From contig DORE01000045.1 of the NCBI GenBank assembly GCA_003514305.1, positions 1 through 24,550 on the forward strand: a stretch of 24,550 bases of DNA, in the 5' to 3' direction. The position numbers and the translations under genes were made by a program. This DNA is from Gammaproteobacteria bacterium. Lineage in GTDB: Bacteria > Pseudomonadota > Gammaproteobacteria > Pseudomonadales > Pseudohongiellaceae. The notes under the pieces are model-generated. The model ran no database searches, was not told where the DNA came from, and saw only the letters and a program-made list of their open reading frames with translations. This document shows, piece by piece, positions 1 to 7,810 of the stretch; position 1 is the stretch's first letter; each line of letters starts with the position of its first letter.

Positions 1-1522
1 GGACACTCACTGAAAACTGCTGGGGCCAAACGCGACCTGTTCCGCCAGGGTCAACCTGCGTCAAACCTGAACTCGCTGCCGTTTTTTCGAGCAAAAAATG
101 CGGCCGGCCCGCTGTGTTAACCCACACATCACTCCAGCTTCGCAGATCAACATCCGACTTGCGTTCCAGAATGCCAATTAAATCCAGCCAGGTTGCATTT
201 CCATACGCAAAAGCTCCTAAATACTCCCGTATGCCTGACTGAAACTCACTCTGACCAACCACAGCCTCCAGCTGCTGCATCATAATTGGCGCTTTGTTGT
301 AGATAATATTGCCGTACAGCGTCCCTGCCTCGTTAAGATTCTGCAGGTCCTGGCGTATAGGGTTGGCGCCCTCCGTTCGGTCGACTGCATAAGCGTTGGG
401 AAAATGCCTGACCAGAAAGTTGAGGTCGTGATTAATATTGGGAAAACTCGGATTCACTATCTTGGCCGCCATGAAATTCGCGAAGACTTCTTTAGTCCAA
501 ACGTCATTGAACCAATCCATAGTTACGAGATCCCCGAACCACATGTGGGCTGTTTCATGTGCGATTAGACTTGCCCGGCTGAGCAGTTCTGTCTGACTCG
601 GCTGCGCATTCAACAACAGGCTGTCCGCACGATACTGGATGGCACCGACATGCTCCATACCTCCATATTGAAAACTGGGAATAAGCGCAAAATCGAATTT
701 CTGAAAGGGATAATCAATAGCCGTGTACTCTTCCAGCCAGCTCAGTGCTGCGCCGTGCAAATCAAAAATCACATCGATATTCCGCGCGACCTTCCGCTGA
801 TCACTCTCTCGATGAAGCATAACCATTTCACGGCCGTTGACTCGGCGAATCTCGCGCTGAAATTGCCCCGCGACGAAAGAAAACAGATAGGAACTGATCA
901 AATCTGTGGTAGCAAAACGAAGGCGCTTTCTCTCGCCCAATGGTTCCAGCTGTCGCAGTGGTGCATTAGCGATGGCCTCCCAATCAGCGGGCATGGTCAG
1001 TGTCAACGTATATCGGGCTTTCAGGTTTGGCTGATCAAAGAGAGGGAAAGCGGTTCGCGCCCGATCCGGGACAAATAACGTGTAAAGAAACTCTGGGTTA
1101 CGATTGAGTGAGCTGTCGCCAGCAGTAAATTGCAAACTGATCCTGTTATGGCTAACACGCAGCTCTCGGGCAGGAACAATGAGGTGCTCGGAATCGAATC
1201 GATAATCCGATCTTTGACCATTGACCACGACGGAGCTGATCTTCTCTGCGGATTCCCGAAAATCGAGGATCAGCGGCTCGCTGACGTCTGAGAGTTCAAA
1301 CTCAATAATACTCGATGCAGAAATGCCCTGATCAATAGTCGCAGGAAGATCGAAGGTGAGATCATAACTCAGGCCGCTCAGGACTGATTTTCGATGCTCC
1401 GCCAGTTGCTTCGTTACACCAGGCCTTAGTTCGTCAATCAGCGTCGATTGCGCCGTCACGGCACTCGAAAATAACACGCCTCCCAAAAAAATAAACACAT
1501 AGTGAGATTTAAAGTGCAGCAT
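1..1522 (-). CDS. Secreted M1-family zinc metallopeptidase (aminopeptidase N-like), 3' end beyond window
   Basis: About 507 codons read from an ATG at 1522 down to the window edge without a stop, so the C-terminal part is missing. Residues 1-24 form a Sec signal peptide ending in TAQ, which places the enzyme in the periplasm or on the cell surface. The M1 signature is complete: HETAH at 322-326, then 18 residues to the third zinc ligand E345. The substrate-recognition motif is YGGMEH (286-291), a variant of the usual GAMEN. The family removes N-terminal amino acids from peptides using one zinc ion; here the role is probably peptide scavenging (inference). Only a weak ribosome site precedes the ATG. 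An eight-codon frame (ATG at about 1548) ends in a TAATG overlap with the start, probably by chance. The family call is firm; the substrate is unknown. Confidence 0.9.
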   Translation of the reverse strand, partial: MLHFKSHYVFIFLGGVLFSSAVTAQSTLIDELRPGVTKQLAEHRKSVLSGLSYDLTFDLPATIDQGISASSIIEFELSDVSEPLILDFRESAEKISSVVVNGQRSDYRFDSEHLIVPARELRVSHNRISLQFTAGDSSLNRNPEFLYTLFVPDRARTAFPLFDQPNLKARYTLTLTMPADWEAIANAPLRQLEPLGERKRLRFATTDLISSYLFSFVAGQFQREIRRVNGREMVMLHRESDQRKVARNIDVIFDLHGAALSWLEEYTAIDYPFQKFDFALIPSFQYGGMEHVGAIQYRADSLLLNAQPSQTELLSRASLIAHETAHMWFGDLVTMDWFNDVWTKEVFANFMAAKIVNPSFPNINHDLNFLVRHFPNAYAVDRTEGANPIRQDLQNLNEAGTLYGNIIYNKAPIMMQQLEAVVGQSEFQSGIREYLGAFAYGNATWLDLIGILERKSDVDLRSWSDVWVNTAGRPHFLLEKTAASSGLTQVDPGGTGRVWPQQFSVSV

Positions 1523-1836
1523 TAATACTCGTCGCTCTGCTTCGTCATTGATCGATTAACATTGGTCGGGTGCAGCCCAAGGGGTCACAAGTCAGCGGAT
1601 CGCGTTCGATGTCCAGATCACTGCGAAACCCGTGCTCTGCGGTGCGTCAAAGCGATTCCTGACTCGATGTGCTCCGTGAAAAAATAGAATACGCTTTCGG
1701 ACGCAAGTTATAACCTTTTGTAACGTCTTTTTTCAATCAGCACTTTGCGCGCAAACAATAACAGATTTGGATTCCTTGGCTGCGATGATTTTAGTATTAT
1801 TCTCATTCGCTAAAGTTTGCAAAGAGAGCAATTCCT
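1523..1836. other. Divergent intergenic region between peptidase and oxidase operon
   Basis: This 314-base stretch separates two divergently transcribed genes, so it should hold both promoters. I see no gene in it. A perfect 12-bp palindrome, TTTGCGCGCAAA, lies at 1744-1755, about 80 bases before the oxidase start, and could be a regulator site. The 3' part is AT-rich, but no -35/-10 pair is good enough to call. I looked for an FNR-type box (TTGAT-N4-ATCAA), expected for many cbb3 oxidases, and did not find a good one. Confidence 0.5.
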
Positions 1837-4530
1837 TTGTCTGAAGTACTCTACGCCGACACCGTAACCGCACCCATACCTCCTCTCCGTCCAAGAGAGC
1901 ATGAAAGGCCAACATCGTCGCCAATTACCTACAGCGCCCTCATTCGTGCCCACGGGATCGCTGCATTCACCGCCCTCATGCTGGCGGTCGCCTTTGGAAT
2001 CTTGGCTTCCTTACAGTTCGTTCTGCCAGAATTAACCAGTGAGATCGCCAGTTGGGGTCGGCTACGTTTCGCACACACACAGGGCATCATGCTGGGATGG
2101 CTTGGCAACTCATTTATCGCTTTTCTTTACTTCGCCGTGCCTATATTGAGTGGACGACCTGTCACCAGCGAAAAGCTTGGCTGGTTTCTGTTTAGTTTAT
2201 GGAACTTTGGCGTACTTTTGCCTGGATGGCTTTTAGTGCTCAATGGCTACAGCCAGCCACTTGAGTGGGCAGAGTTTCCCCTGCTGGTCGATGCCGTGAT
2301 GATTGGAGGTCTATCTCTTGCGGCCGTTCAATTCTTACCTGGTTTTTTCAGTCGAGGGTGTGAAACCCTCTATGTCTCAAGCTGGTACATCATTGGCGGT
2401 TTGGTGTTCTCCCTGATGAGCTTCCCGATGGGCAACATAGCCCCAGAGTTTATTCCAGGCGCCGCGGGTGCCGCCTTCAGCGGACTCTGGATTCATGATG
2501 CTGTGGGCTTATTTGTGACGCCCATGGCGCTCGCGATTCTTTACTATGTAATACCTGCAAGCACGGGCAGGCCGGTTTTCAGTCATTTCTTATCGATGTT
2601 AGGTTTCTGGGGCCTGTTTTTTATCTACCCACTAAACGGAACCCACCACTATATATACTCGGCCATACCCATGGCCACACAGACGGTCGCTATTCTTGCT
2701 TCGTCAATTTTGGGTATGGTTGTCGTTGTCGTTGTCAGTAATCTGATGCTTTCCCTGCGCGGCGCAGGTTGGCTCGCGAAAGATCCAGCGCTGCGTTTCG
2801 CATCGACATCCGTGCTTTTCTATCTCATCGTTAGCTTGCAAGGGTCAGCACAAGCCAATATGGGGTTCAGCCAGACAATCCACTTCACCGACTATGTCAT
2901 CGGGCATTCTCACCTCGCAATGCTTGGGTTCGCGACGTTTGCCGGTATCTCGGGCCTGCTTCATGCATGGCAAAAATTGGACGATGCGCCCTATCACGCC
3001 GGAGCCATAAACGCCTCGTACTGGCTAATCACGTCTGGCATCACCGTGATGGTCAGTGACTTGACGCTCGCCGGGCTCGTGCAGGGGGAACTCTGGAATG
3101 CAGGCGCTCCTTGGGTAGCCTCTCTGCGAGCCTCTGAGCCATACTGGATAATAAGAACTCTTTCCGCTATCCCTATCACCACCGGATTCGGACTGTTGTT
3201 TTACGGCTTACTCAAAGGGCCGAAGGGGGCCGGTGCGCGAGAGCTTGCCGAAGCCAAGGTCGCGATCAATCAGGTCCAGCCTTCAAACTCAAGCGATAGC
3301 CCCCAGAGTCCGCTCAAAGCACTGCGTATGTCCTATATTGCGGCCTCAGTTGCAGGGGTAACCTTCTTTATTTTCTCGGTGTCTTTGCTAGGGCTTCTGC
3401 CTAAGTCGACCCTGAAAGATCAGATTGAAGCTCTAGCGCCGGTAGCCAATCTGGAATTGACCGTTTCTGAACACCGAGGCCGGCGAATCTATGCCAAAGA
3501 AGGCTGCGCATATTGTCACACACAGCAGATACGATTTATCGACGCCGACATCGAGCGCTTTGGTGCAGCTACTTTGGCATGGGAAGACAGCATGGAAACT
3601 CCTCACATGCTTGGAACACGACGCATCGGGCCCGATCTGTCGAGGGCCGCGAATACCCGAACGGGCCAGTGGCACTTTGCTCATCTCTTTGCGCCTCGAA
3701 GTGTGGTACCAACTTCAATTATGCCCTCCTATCAGAAGTTTTTCGAAGGCTCACCGACTCGCCCTCGCCAGGAGGCCTTGGATCTGGTTGCTTACCTTAA
3801 TACGCTTGGTCGGAGTCGGGAGCTCGCGTGGCCCGAAGGTGAAATCGCCATGCGTGAGGCGACAGGGAACGATCAGTGGACCCTGATGTCACTTGACGCC
3901 CGCCAACTAAATGCGCACCCGGCACGCACTCGCCCTCGCGGCAACGCGCCGAGCCTGCAGGCTCAGACGCCTGCCCAGGAAGGGCGCAGGTTATGGGCGC
4001 AAAATTGCAAAGGCTGTCACGGAGAGGACGGTACTGGTGACGGTCCAGCCGCACCCTGGCTCCAGCCTGCTCCGGTCAATCTGACAGAGCATGAATATCG
4101 CTCAGATTTACTTGCAGACATTCTTTGGAATGGCGTGTACGGCAGCTCAATGCCGGGATGGCGCGATCACACCCCGGCGCAACTGGCCGCGCTGATTCAG
4201 GTCGTTCAAGGTTTTAGCGACATAGAACCAAGCCAAAGGGCCGGCAATATTGTGCTCGGAGCTGAGGTCTTTCAGACACACTGTTCGGGGTGCCATGGCG
4301 AGGCGGGTAACGGCAACGGCTCTGCGGTCGCGAACCTACCTATTCCGATCCCACCGACCGACTTTACCCGTGAGAGATTAAGCATGGCAGCCAGCCTTCG
4401 GATACTGGATCAGGGAGTTGATGGTACCACCATGGCTCCGTGGGGAGCCCGACTCAGCGCAGACGAGATGCATGCAGTCGCGAGCTATCTGCAGACTCTT
4501 TATCAACCCGAAAAGGAGGCTAGCGAATGA
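1837..4530 (+). CDS. Single-chain cbb3-type cytochrome c oxidase: CcoN-CcoO-dihaem c fusion
   Basis: An 897-residue fusion. Residues 30-460 are a CcoN-like haem-copper core with about 12 membrane segments. The expected ligands are present: H80 (low-spin haem), H220, H270 and H271 (CuB), Y264 (cross-linked tyrosine of oxidases), H357 and H359. The tyrosine argues for an oxygen reductase and against a nitric oxide reductase. After a linker, a membrane segment (about 499-521) leads to a CcoO-like domain with haem site CAYCH (557-561) and candidate axial M629. Two more cytochrome c domains follow, CKGCH (724-728, M772) and CSGCH (816-820, M866), matching CcoP's two haems but without a further membrane anchor. 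Start is TTG at 1837 with a purine-rich ribosome site (AAAGAGAG, 1821-1828). The protein would reduce O2 to water at the inner membrane, with its haem c domains in the periplasm. It overlaps the next gene by ATGA. No ccoGHIS assembly genes are nearby. Confidence 0.9.
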   Translation: MSEVLYADTVTAPIPPLRPREHERPTSSPITYSALIRAHGIAAFTALMLAVAFGILASLQFVLPELTSEIASWGRLRFAHTQGIMLGWLGNSFIAFLYFAVPILSGRPVTSEKLGWFLFSLWNFGVLLPGWLLVLNGYSQPLEWAEFPLLVDAVMIGGLSLAAVQFLPGFFSRGCETLYVSSWYIIGGLVFSLMSFPMGNIAPEFIPGAAGAAFSGLWIHDAVGLFVTPMALAILYYVIPASTGRPVFSHFLSMLGFWGLFFIYPLNGTHHYIYSAIPMATQTVAILASSILGMVVVVVVSNLMLSLRGAGWLAKDPALRFASTSVLFYLIVSLQGSAQANMGFSQTIHFTDYVIGHSHLAMLGFATFAGISGLLHAWQKLDDAPYHAGAINASYWLITSGITVMVSDLTLAGLVQGELWNAGAPWVASLRASEPYWIIRTLSAIPITTGFGLLFYGLLKGPKGAGARELAEAKVAINQVQPSNSSDSPQSPLKALRMSYIAASVAGVTFFIFSVSLLGLLPKSTLKDQIEALAPVANLELTVSEHRGRRIYAKEGCAYCHTQQIRFIDADIERFGAATLAWEDSMETPHMLGTRRIGPDLSRAANTRTGQWHFAHLFAPRSVVPTSIMPSYQKFFEGSPTRPRQEALDLVAYLNTLGRSRELAWPEGEIAMREATGNDQWTLMSLDARQLNAHPARTRPRGNAPSLQAQTPAQEGRRLWAQNCKGCHGEDGTGDGPAAPWLQPAPVNLTEHEYRSDLLADILWNGVYGSSMPGWRDHTPAQLAALIQVVQGFSDIEPSQRAGNIVLGAEVFQTHCSGCHGEAGNGNGSAVANLPIPIPPTDFTRERLSMAASLRILDQGVDGTTMAPWGARLSADEMHAVASYLQTLYQPEKEASE

Positions 4531-4697
4531 TCAGCGCACTAATCGTTTATGGCACGATTGCAGCCGTCCTGAGCTACAGTATGCTTTACTGGCTGAAACC
4601 TAATTGGCGACAAAGCGTTGAGCGGCCAAAGCACATTTTCCAGCGCCAGCTGGAAGCGTATGATAGTCGGCAAGAACCAGACGAGAGCGATCCATGA
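4527..4697 (+). CDS. Small single-pass membrane protein, CcoQ-like (56 aa)
   Basis: A 56-residue frame that starts inside the stop of the oxidase gene (ATGA overlap at 4527-4530) and ends inside the start of the cytochrome gene (ATGA at 4694-4697). A very good ribosome site, AAAAGGAGG, lies at 4511-4519. Residues 3-22 are a hydrophobic membrane segment ending in YW. The rest is a charged, probably cytoplasmic tail rich in Q, E and D. Its size, single membrane segment and place between the oxidase chain and the next cytochrome match CcoQ, the small subunit that stabilises cbb3 oxidases. The sequence is too short for homology by eye, so CcoQ is inferred from position and shape. Double overlap plus strong ribosome site make a real gene very likely. 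Confidence 0.8.
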   Translation: MISALIVYGTIAAVLSYSMLYWLKPNWRQSVERPKHIFQRQLEAYDSRQEPDESDP

Positions 4698-5647
4698 TTC
4701 AAGATCGAACAACTCACCAGCAGCAGGACGCTGCGCCAACCACATTGCTGATCGCCTGCGGAATTGGCCTTTGCGTCTTCACGGGAACGCTGCTGTTACA
4801 GACTGAACCGCCAGCCGAGCTATACGCTGAGCCGAGCGTGGAATATGGACGTCTTCTTGTTCGCGATACGGCACGGCATATGGGACCGGCGCATGAAGTT
4901 CCAAGCATGCGCTTCACGGGAACCTCAATGGACTGTGCCTCCTGTCACCTTGATACCGGAACCAGGCCCGGCACGCTATCGCTGCTGCAAGCAGCTCAGC
5001 GCTACCCTCGGTTTTCAGGCCGCGATGGAGGAGAAGGAGATCTCAGGGACCGTATCAACGGCTGCATGACGCGCAGTATGAACGGACAGGAACTAGATCG
5101 GGAAAGCGTCCAGATCCGCTCGATAGAAATGTATATTAGGCAGCTAAATGCACAGTACGCCGTTATGGGGGAGACTCGTCGAATACCTGACGAGCCCCCC
5201 GCTTTTTCGGAACCCGATCGGGCAGCAGATGTGTCTGCCGGCAAGCTTGTCTTTGAAGCCAACTGCGTGGCCTGCCATGGCGTTAACGGTGAAGGACTGC
5301 TGGCTTCGACTGATAGATCAGAAGGCTATCTGTTTCCACCCCTTTGGGGGCCAGACAGTTTTAACAACGGCGCAGGCATGACACGAATTCTAACAGCAGC
5401 GCGATTCATCAAAGCAAGAATGCCTCTGGGTAAACCAGATCTGACCAACGATGAGGCTTTTGATGTCGCGGCGTACATGAACTCTCATGAAAGACCACAG
5501 CGGCATAATTTAGAAGTTGACTATCCTGATTTAAAAAATAAACCGGTCGACAGTCCATATCCGCCATATGCTGATGAGTTCCCGGTCAAGCAACATCGGA
5601 TTGGGCCATTCGAGCCTATCCGCAACTTCTATAGAAACCTGGAGTAA
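4694..5647 (+). CDS. tsdA: Membrane-anchored dihaem cytochrome c of the TsdA (thiosulfate dehydrogenase) family
   Basis: 317 residues. An uncleaved-looking N-terminal membrane segment (about 17-36) anchors two periplasmic cytochrome c domains. Haem site 1 is CASCH (81-85) followed by LDTG. Haem site 2 is CVACH (191-195) with candidate axial M243 in RMPLG. C124, in INGCMTRSMNG, lies 43 residues after the first haem cysteine. That spacing fits the unusual axial cysteine ligand of TsdA active-site haems. PPLWG (215-219) and FNNGAGM (223-229) also match the family. TsdA enzymes join two thiosulfates into tetrathionate, releasing two electrons, or run the reverse reaction. Lying in one operon with an oxidase suggests the oxidising direction (inference). 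Most known TsdA proteins are soluble, so the anchor is notable. Alternative role: an electron carrier to the oxidase with no sulfur chemistry. Confidence 0.82.
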   Translation: MIQDRTTHQQQDAAPTTLLIACGIGLCVFTGTLLLQTEPPAELYAEPSVEYGRLLVRDTARHMGPAHEVPSMRFTGTSMDCASCHLDTGTRPGTLSLLQAAQRYPRFSGRDGGEGDLRDRINGCMTRSMNGQELDRESVQIRSIEMYIRQLNAQYAVMGETRRIPDEPPAFSEPDRAADVSAGKLVFEANCVACHGVNGEGLLASTDRSEGYLFPPLWGPDSFNNGAGMTRILTAARFIKARMPLGKPDLTNDEAFDVAAYMNSHERPQRHNLEVDYPDLKNKPVDSPYPPYADEFPVKQHRIGPFEPIRNFYRNLE

Positions 5648-5699
5648 ATTCCACTCAGTATTTCAACAAACCGGATTAAGATAGTCCCGAAGCAAACGT

Positions 5700-5714
5700 G
5701 ACTCCCGGGGAGTC
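5700..5714 (+). terminator. Short GC-rich inverted repeat after the oxidase operon
   Basis: GACTCC-CGG-GGAGTC forms a 6-bp stem with a 3-base loop, 53 bases after the stop of the TsdA-like gene. It is followed only by TCTTATG, so the T-run is poor. It lies between two converging genes and may act as a weak terminator in either direction. Confidence 0.35.
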
Positions 5715-5733
5715 TCTTATGTATCCTTTAAAA

Positions 5734-6195
5734 TCACATTTTGTCTCGGGCGTTTGGCTTGCCAGCGTAAAGCAGGCTGTAGCGATTCTCCGGCGACCGA
5801 GTGGCGGCCATAACGCCGGCCGGCACAAACTGACTCATCGATATATTTTCCTGAATTAACTCAGCATAATGACCCGCCGCAGACTGCCCAGGGACAGCAG
5901 ATAGTCGACGAGACACGGAGTGTGTCGCACGATTACATATTGCAAAGCGGGCGCCACGCGAACGCGCATGGCCTAGCGTATTACCAATGTTGTCGGAATT
6001 CGTATTTTCAAGGTTAAGCGGATTAACCTCGAGTGGGCTTCCCTCTCTGGGAGCAGATAGCTTGGTCACACGGCTGAACACCTCTCCGAATTTCTGCCAC
6101 ATGGCGTCGGTATGGCCCAGAGCCGTCGCGGCGTGCCGGAAGCAAACAATCAACGCGTAGTCATCGCCTTCGCCACCAAATTCCCCCTGATGCAC
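5734..6195 (-). CDS. DsrE-like conserved domain protein, 5' truncated by an in-frame stop
   Basis: The open part is 153 codons with a GTG at 6195. The sequence resembles DsrE-superfamily proteins that are often exported by the Tat system: an early FRHAATAL segment, then DAMWQKFG, a SRGARFAICNRAT strand-helix segment, and a C-terminal VPAGVMAATRS. Conserved-looking sequence continues upstream of the GTG in the same frame (VLNANNILS) up to a TGA at 6252-6250, so the GTG is probably not the native start. No ATG, GTG or TTG exists between that TGA and 6195, and the GTG has no good ribosome site. The gene therefore looks inactivated, or carries a sequencing error; see the entry at 6250-6390. Function is unknown; related proteins are annotated only as DsrE-like or by their Tat signal. 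Confidence 0.6.
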   Translation of the reverse strand: MHQGEFGGEGDDYALIVCFRHAATALGHTDAMWQKFGEVFSRVTKLSAPREGSPLEVNPLNLENTNSDNIGNTLGHARSRGARFAICNRATHSVSRRLSAVPGQSAAGHYAELIQENISMSQFVPAGVMAATRSPENRYSLLYAGKPNARDKM

Positions 6196-6249
6196 AGACA
6201 GGATGTTGTTAGCGTTTAGTACAGCCGCGGCATCCCCTACGCCGCTTGC

Positions 6250-6390
6250 TCAATCAACGAAAACCAGATGGTTTGTATCGCCGGCAAATGTTCCCATCGA
6301 GGCGTCTTTTTCATGACGAGGAGGTCGAAACCCAACGTCAACAAGAAAGCGGCGCCAATGAGATAGTCGCACGGTCTGATCATCACTCAC
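6250..6390 (-). pseudogene. 5' part of the DsrE-like gene, ending at an in-frame TGA
   Basis: A GTG at 6390-6388 has a good ribosome site (TAGGGA, spacing 8) and opens a 46-codon frame. It begins SDDQTVRLS, with an arginine pair and FLVDVG near residue 15 as in a Tat signal, but lacks the usual hydrophobic stretch. It ends at TGA 6252-6250 and is exactly in frame with the conserved domain downstream (GDTNHLVFVD, stop, ASGVGDAAAV). Removing the stop gives one protein of about 218 codons covering 5734-6390. The start lies 32 bases after the stop of the upstream gene, as in an operon. A second frame inside this stretch (ATG at 6383, 48 codons to 6237) encodes a hydrophobic peptide and is probably incidental. 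Confidence 0.55.
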
Positions 6391-6421
6391 AGCGTATTTC
6401 CCTAGCAATCCCAGCTGAACC

Positions 6422-7006
6422 TTATTGGTTGGAATACTCAGTGCCGTTAACAGGTATCATCAAATGCGCTCCCGAAGTACCCGATCGCATCATCCAGGGG
6501 GTACCCTCGCCTGCGAGAGAGTTGTCCCGCTGAGACTCGGTAGGCATGCCCAACTGCTCAGCAGTTGCGTTGGGGAGTGACACAACAAACAAATACTGAA
6601 TGCGTTCAGAAGTATCAAATCGTCTGTAGCTTAAGGCGCCGAGCTGTCGGGGAGGAATTTCGCCAGCATCCTCGGCGCGCTGAAGCGCCATCTGCAGTTC
6701 TTCACCCTCAAGACCGCGCGCAGATAATTGGGCCTGCAAGTCACGTCTGGCCCGTTGGGAGACAGGCCCACAGCGGGTAAAACCCTCAGCGTCAGTTGGC
6801 TGGCATTCAACGTGATTGCTCCCGACTTTCAAGGTTACACGATTTCCTTCGTCGTCATAGGTATAGACAGTCGCATCAGCCCGAAGATCCACCGGCAGCG
6901 GCGAAAGAGCCTTGTCGATAGCCGCTTGGTCGGTTTGCGCGGCAGTGCCAGCGGCGCAAAGCAGACCCGCAGTGATAGCAGCAGCGGTTTGTTTAACTTT
7001 TTTCAT
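6422..7006 (-). CDS. Secreted protein of unknown function (194 aa)
   Basis: ATG at 7006 has a good ribosome site (GGGAG, spacing about 6). Residues 1-23 are a Sec signal peptide with likely cleavage after AGTAA, so the product is periplasmic or secreted. The mature protein opens with PVDLRADATVYTYDDEGN and LKVGSNHVECQP. A pair of cysteines (in VECQP and RCGP) could form a disulfide. A charged helix (ARRDLQAQLSARGLEGEEL) follows. The C-terminal part has TPWMMRSG and AHLMIPVNG, a pattern found in uncharacterised secreted proteins. I cannot assign a reaction. It appears to lead a two-gene unit with the interrupted DsrE-like gene. The window does not show whether the two work together. Confidence 0.8.
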   Translation of the reverse strand: MKKVKQTAAAITAGLLCAAGTAAQTDQAAIDKALSPLPVDLRADATVYTYDDEGNRVTLKVGSNHVECQPTDAEGFTRCGPVSQRARRDLQAQLSARGLEGEELQMALQRAEDAGEIPPRQLGALSYRRFDTSERIQYLFVVSLPNATAEQLGMPTESQRDNSLAGEGTPWMMRSGTSGAHLMIPVNGTEYSNQ

Positions 7007-7810
7007 AACAAGCTCCCACGAGCCAAATCTTTATGTTGGCTTTTTATTTGAAGTAATTGTCCCAGTCATATTCGCGCAAAGGTTTTTATTTGCGCACTCA
7101 CTGAGTTTCAGGTTGTCAAAATACCCGCTCTGCTACTGGGTGAAAAGTCATAATCTGTTACATAGATGATGTCCGGCTGCGATCATTGCCTATATGTGAG
7201 CGGAATCTTAAACAACCAGCCAAAGTAAACGGCTCTTCGTAATCATTCGCATACCGACTCGGGCGTCATTACTGATCCCATAAACAGAGAACCGGATCCC
7301 GCATGCGATTAGCAAAGGATTGCTGCAGCCTCACTATGACTTTAGGCAAGAATTTTGGCGAAATGGCCATCAGCAGGTCTTCTGCCATGAAACCACCATG
7401 AGGGCGGTCGGCAAGCCATGAAACGGGAAAACTTGGCTCAACAGTCTTGAAAGCTGTATCACCGGACCCGGCGCATGTGAATTCGGCAACGCGAATCTAT
7501 CCAAGCTTTTTATGTCTGGCGCAACGGCGTACTTCAGTTTTCAGTGCCGTCTTCACAGGAGATGCATCAATCTTACAGATGTCTTAGGAATCTGGCCTAC
7601 CACTAGCAAGCATTCTTGTTGCCATCACACAACACTCGCCGGGCAGCACAACCTCTATGACTTTAAATGAGAATTGGCATTTTACTGATTGGTAAGCCAG
7701 ATAGCCTGAAGTCGCTCGTCCCGAAACCATTTAGCGTCGTTAAGTATTAGACCAGTGACAGATTGGATTTTCCGCTGCAATGCCAACAGCCCGGCCGCAG
7801 CGCTGACGAG
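7007..7810. other. 804-base stretch with no convincing gene
   Basis: No frame here has a start, a ribosome site and protein-like content together. On the minus strand, codons from 7496 to a TAA at 7271-7269 stay open for 75 codons and read protein-like (for example WLADRPHGGFMAEDL), preceded by a TAG in the same frame. This may be the decayed end of an old gene that I do not recognise. Two inverted repeats stand near the upstream end of the 6422-7006 gene: AGCCAA/TTGGCT (7021-7041, followed by TTTTATTT) and GCGCAAA/TTTGCGC (7074-7095). Their role is unclear. The region looks like eroding sequence between two operons. Confidence 0.5.

Noticed and set aside
1522..1548. Eight-codon frame ending in a TAATG overlap with the peptidase start
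   Set aside because: No ribosome site before its ATG, and an 8-codon frame is easily due to chance.
6237..6383. 48-codon minus-strand frame with a hydrophobic stretch
   Set aside because: It overlaps the DsrE-like gene's 5' part in another frame, has a poor ribosome site, and the competing frame has both a better site and continuity with conserved sequence.
7665..7690. Fur-like AATGAGAAT half-site
   Set aside because: Only one half matches (about 10 of 19), and no gene starts near it in either direction.
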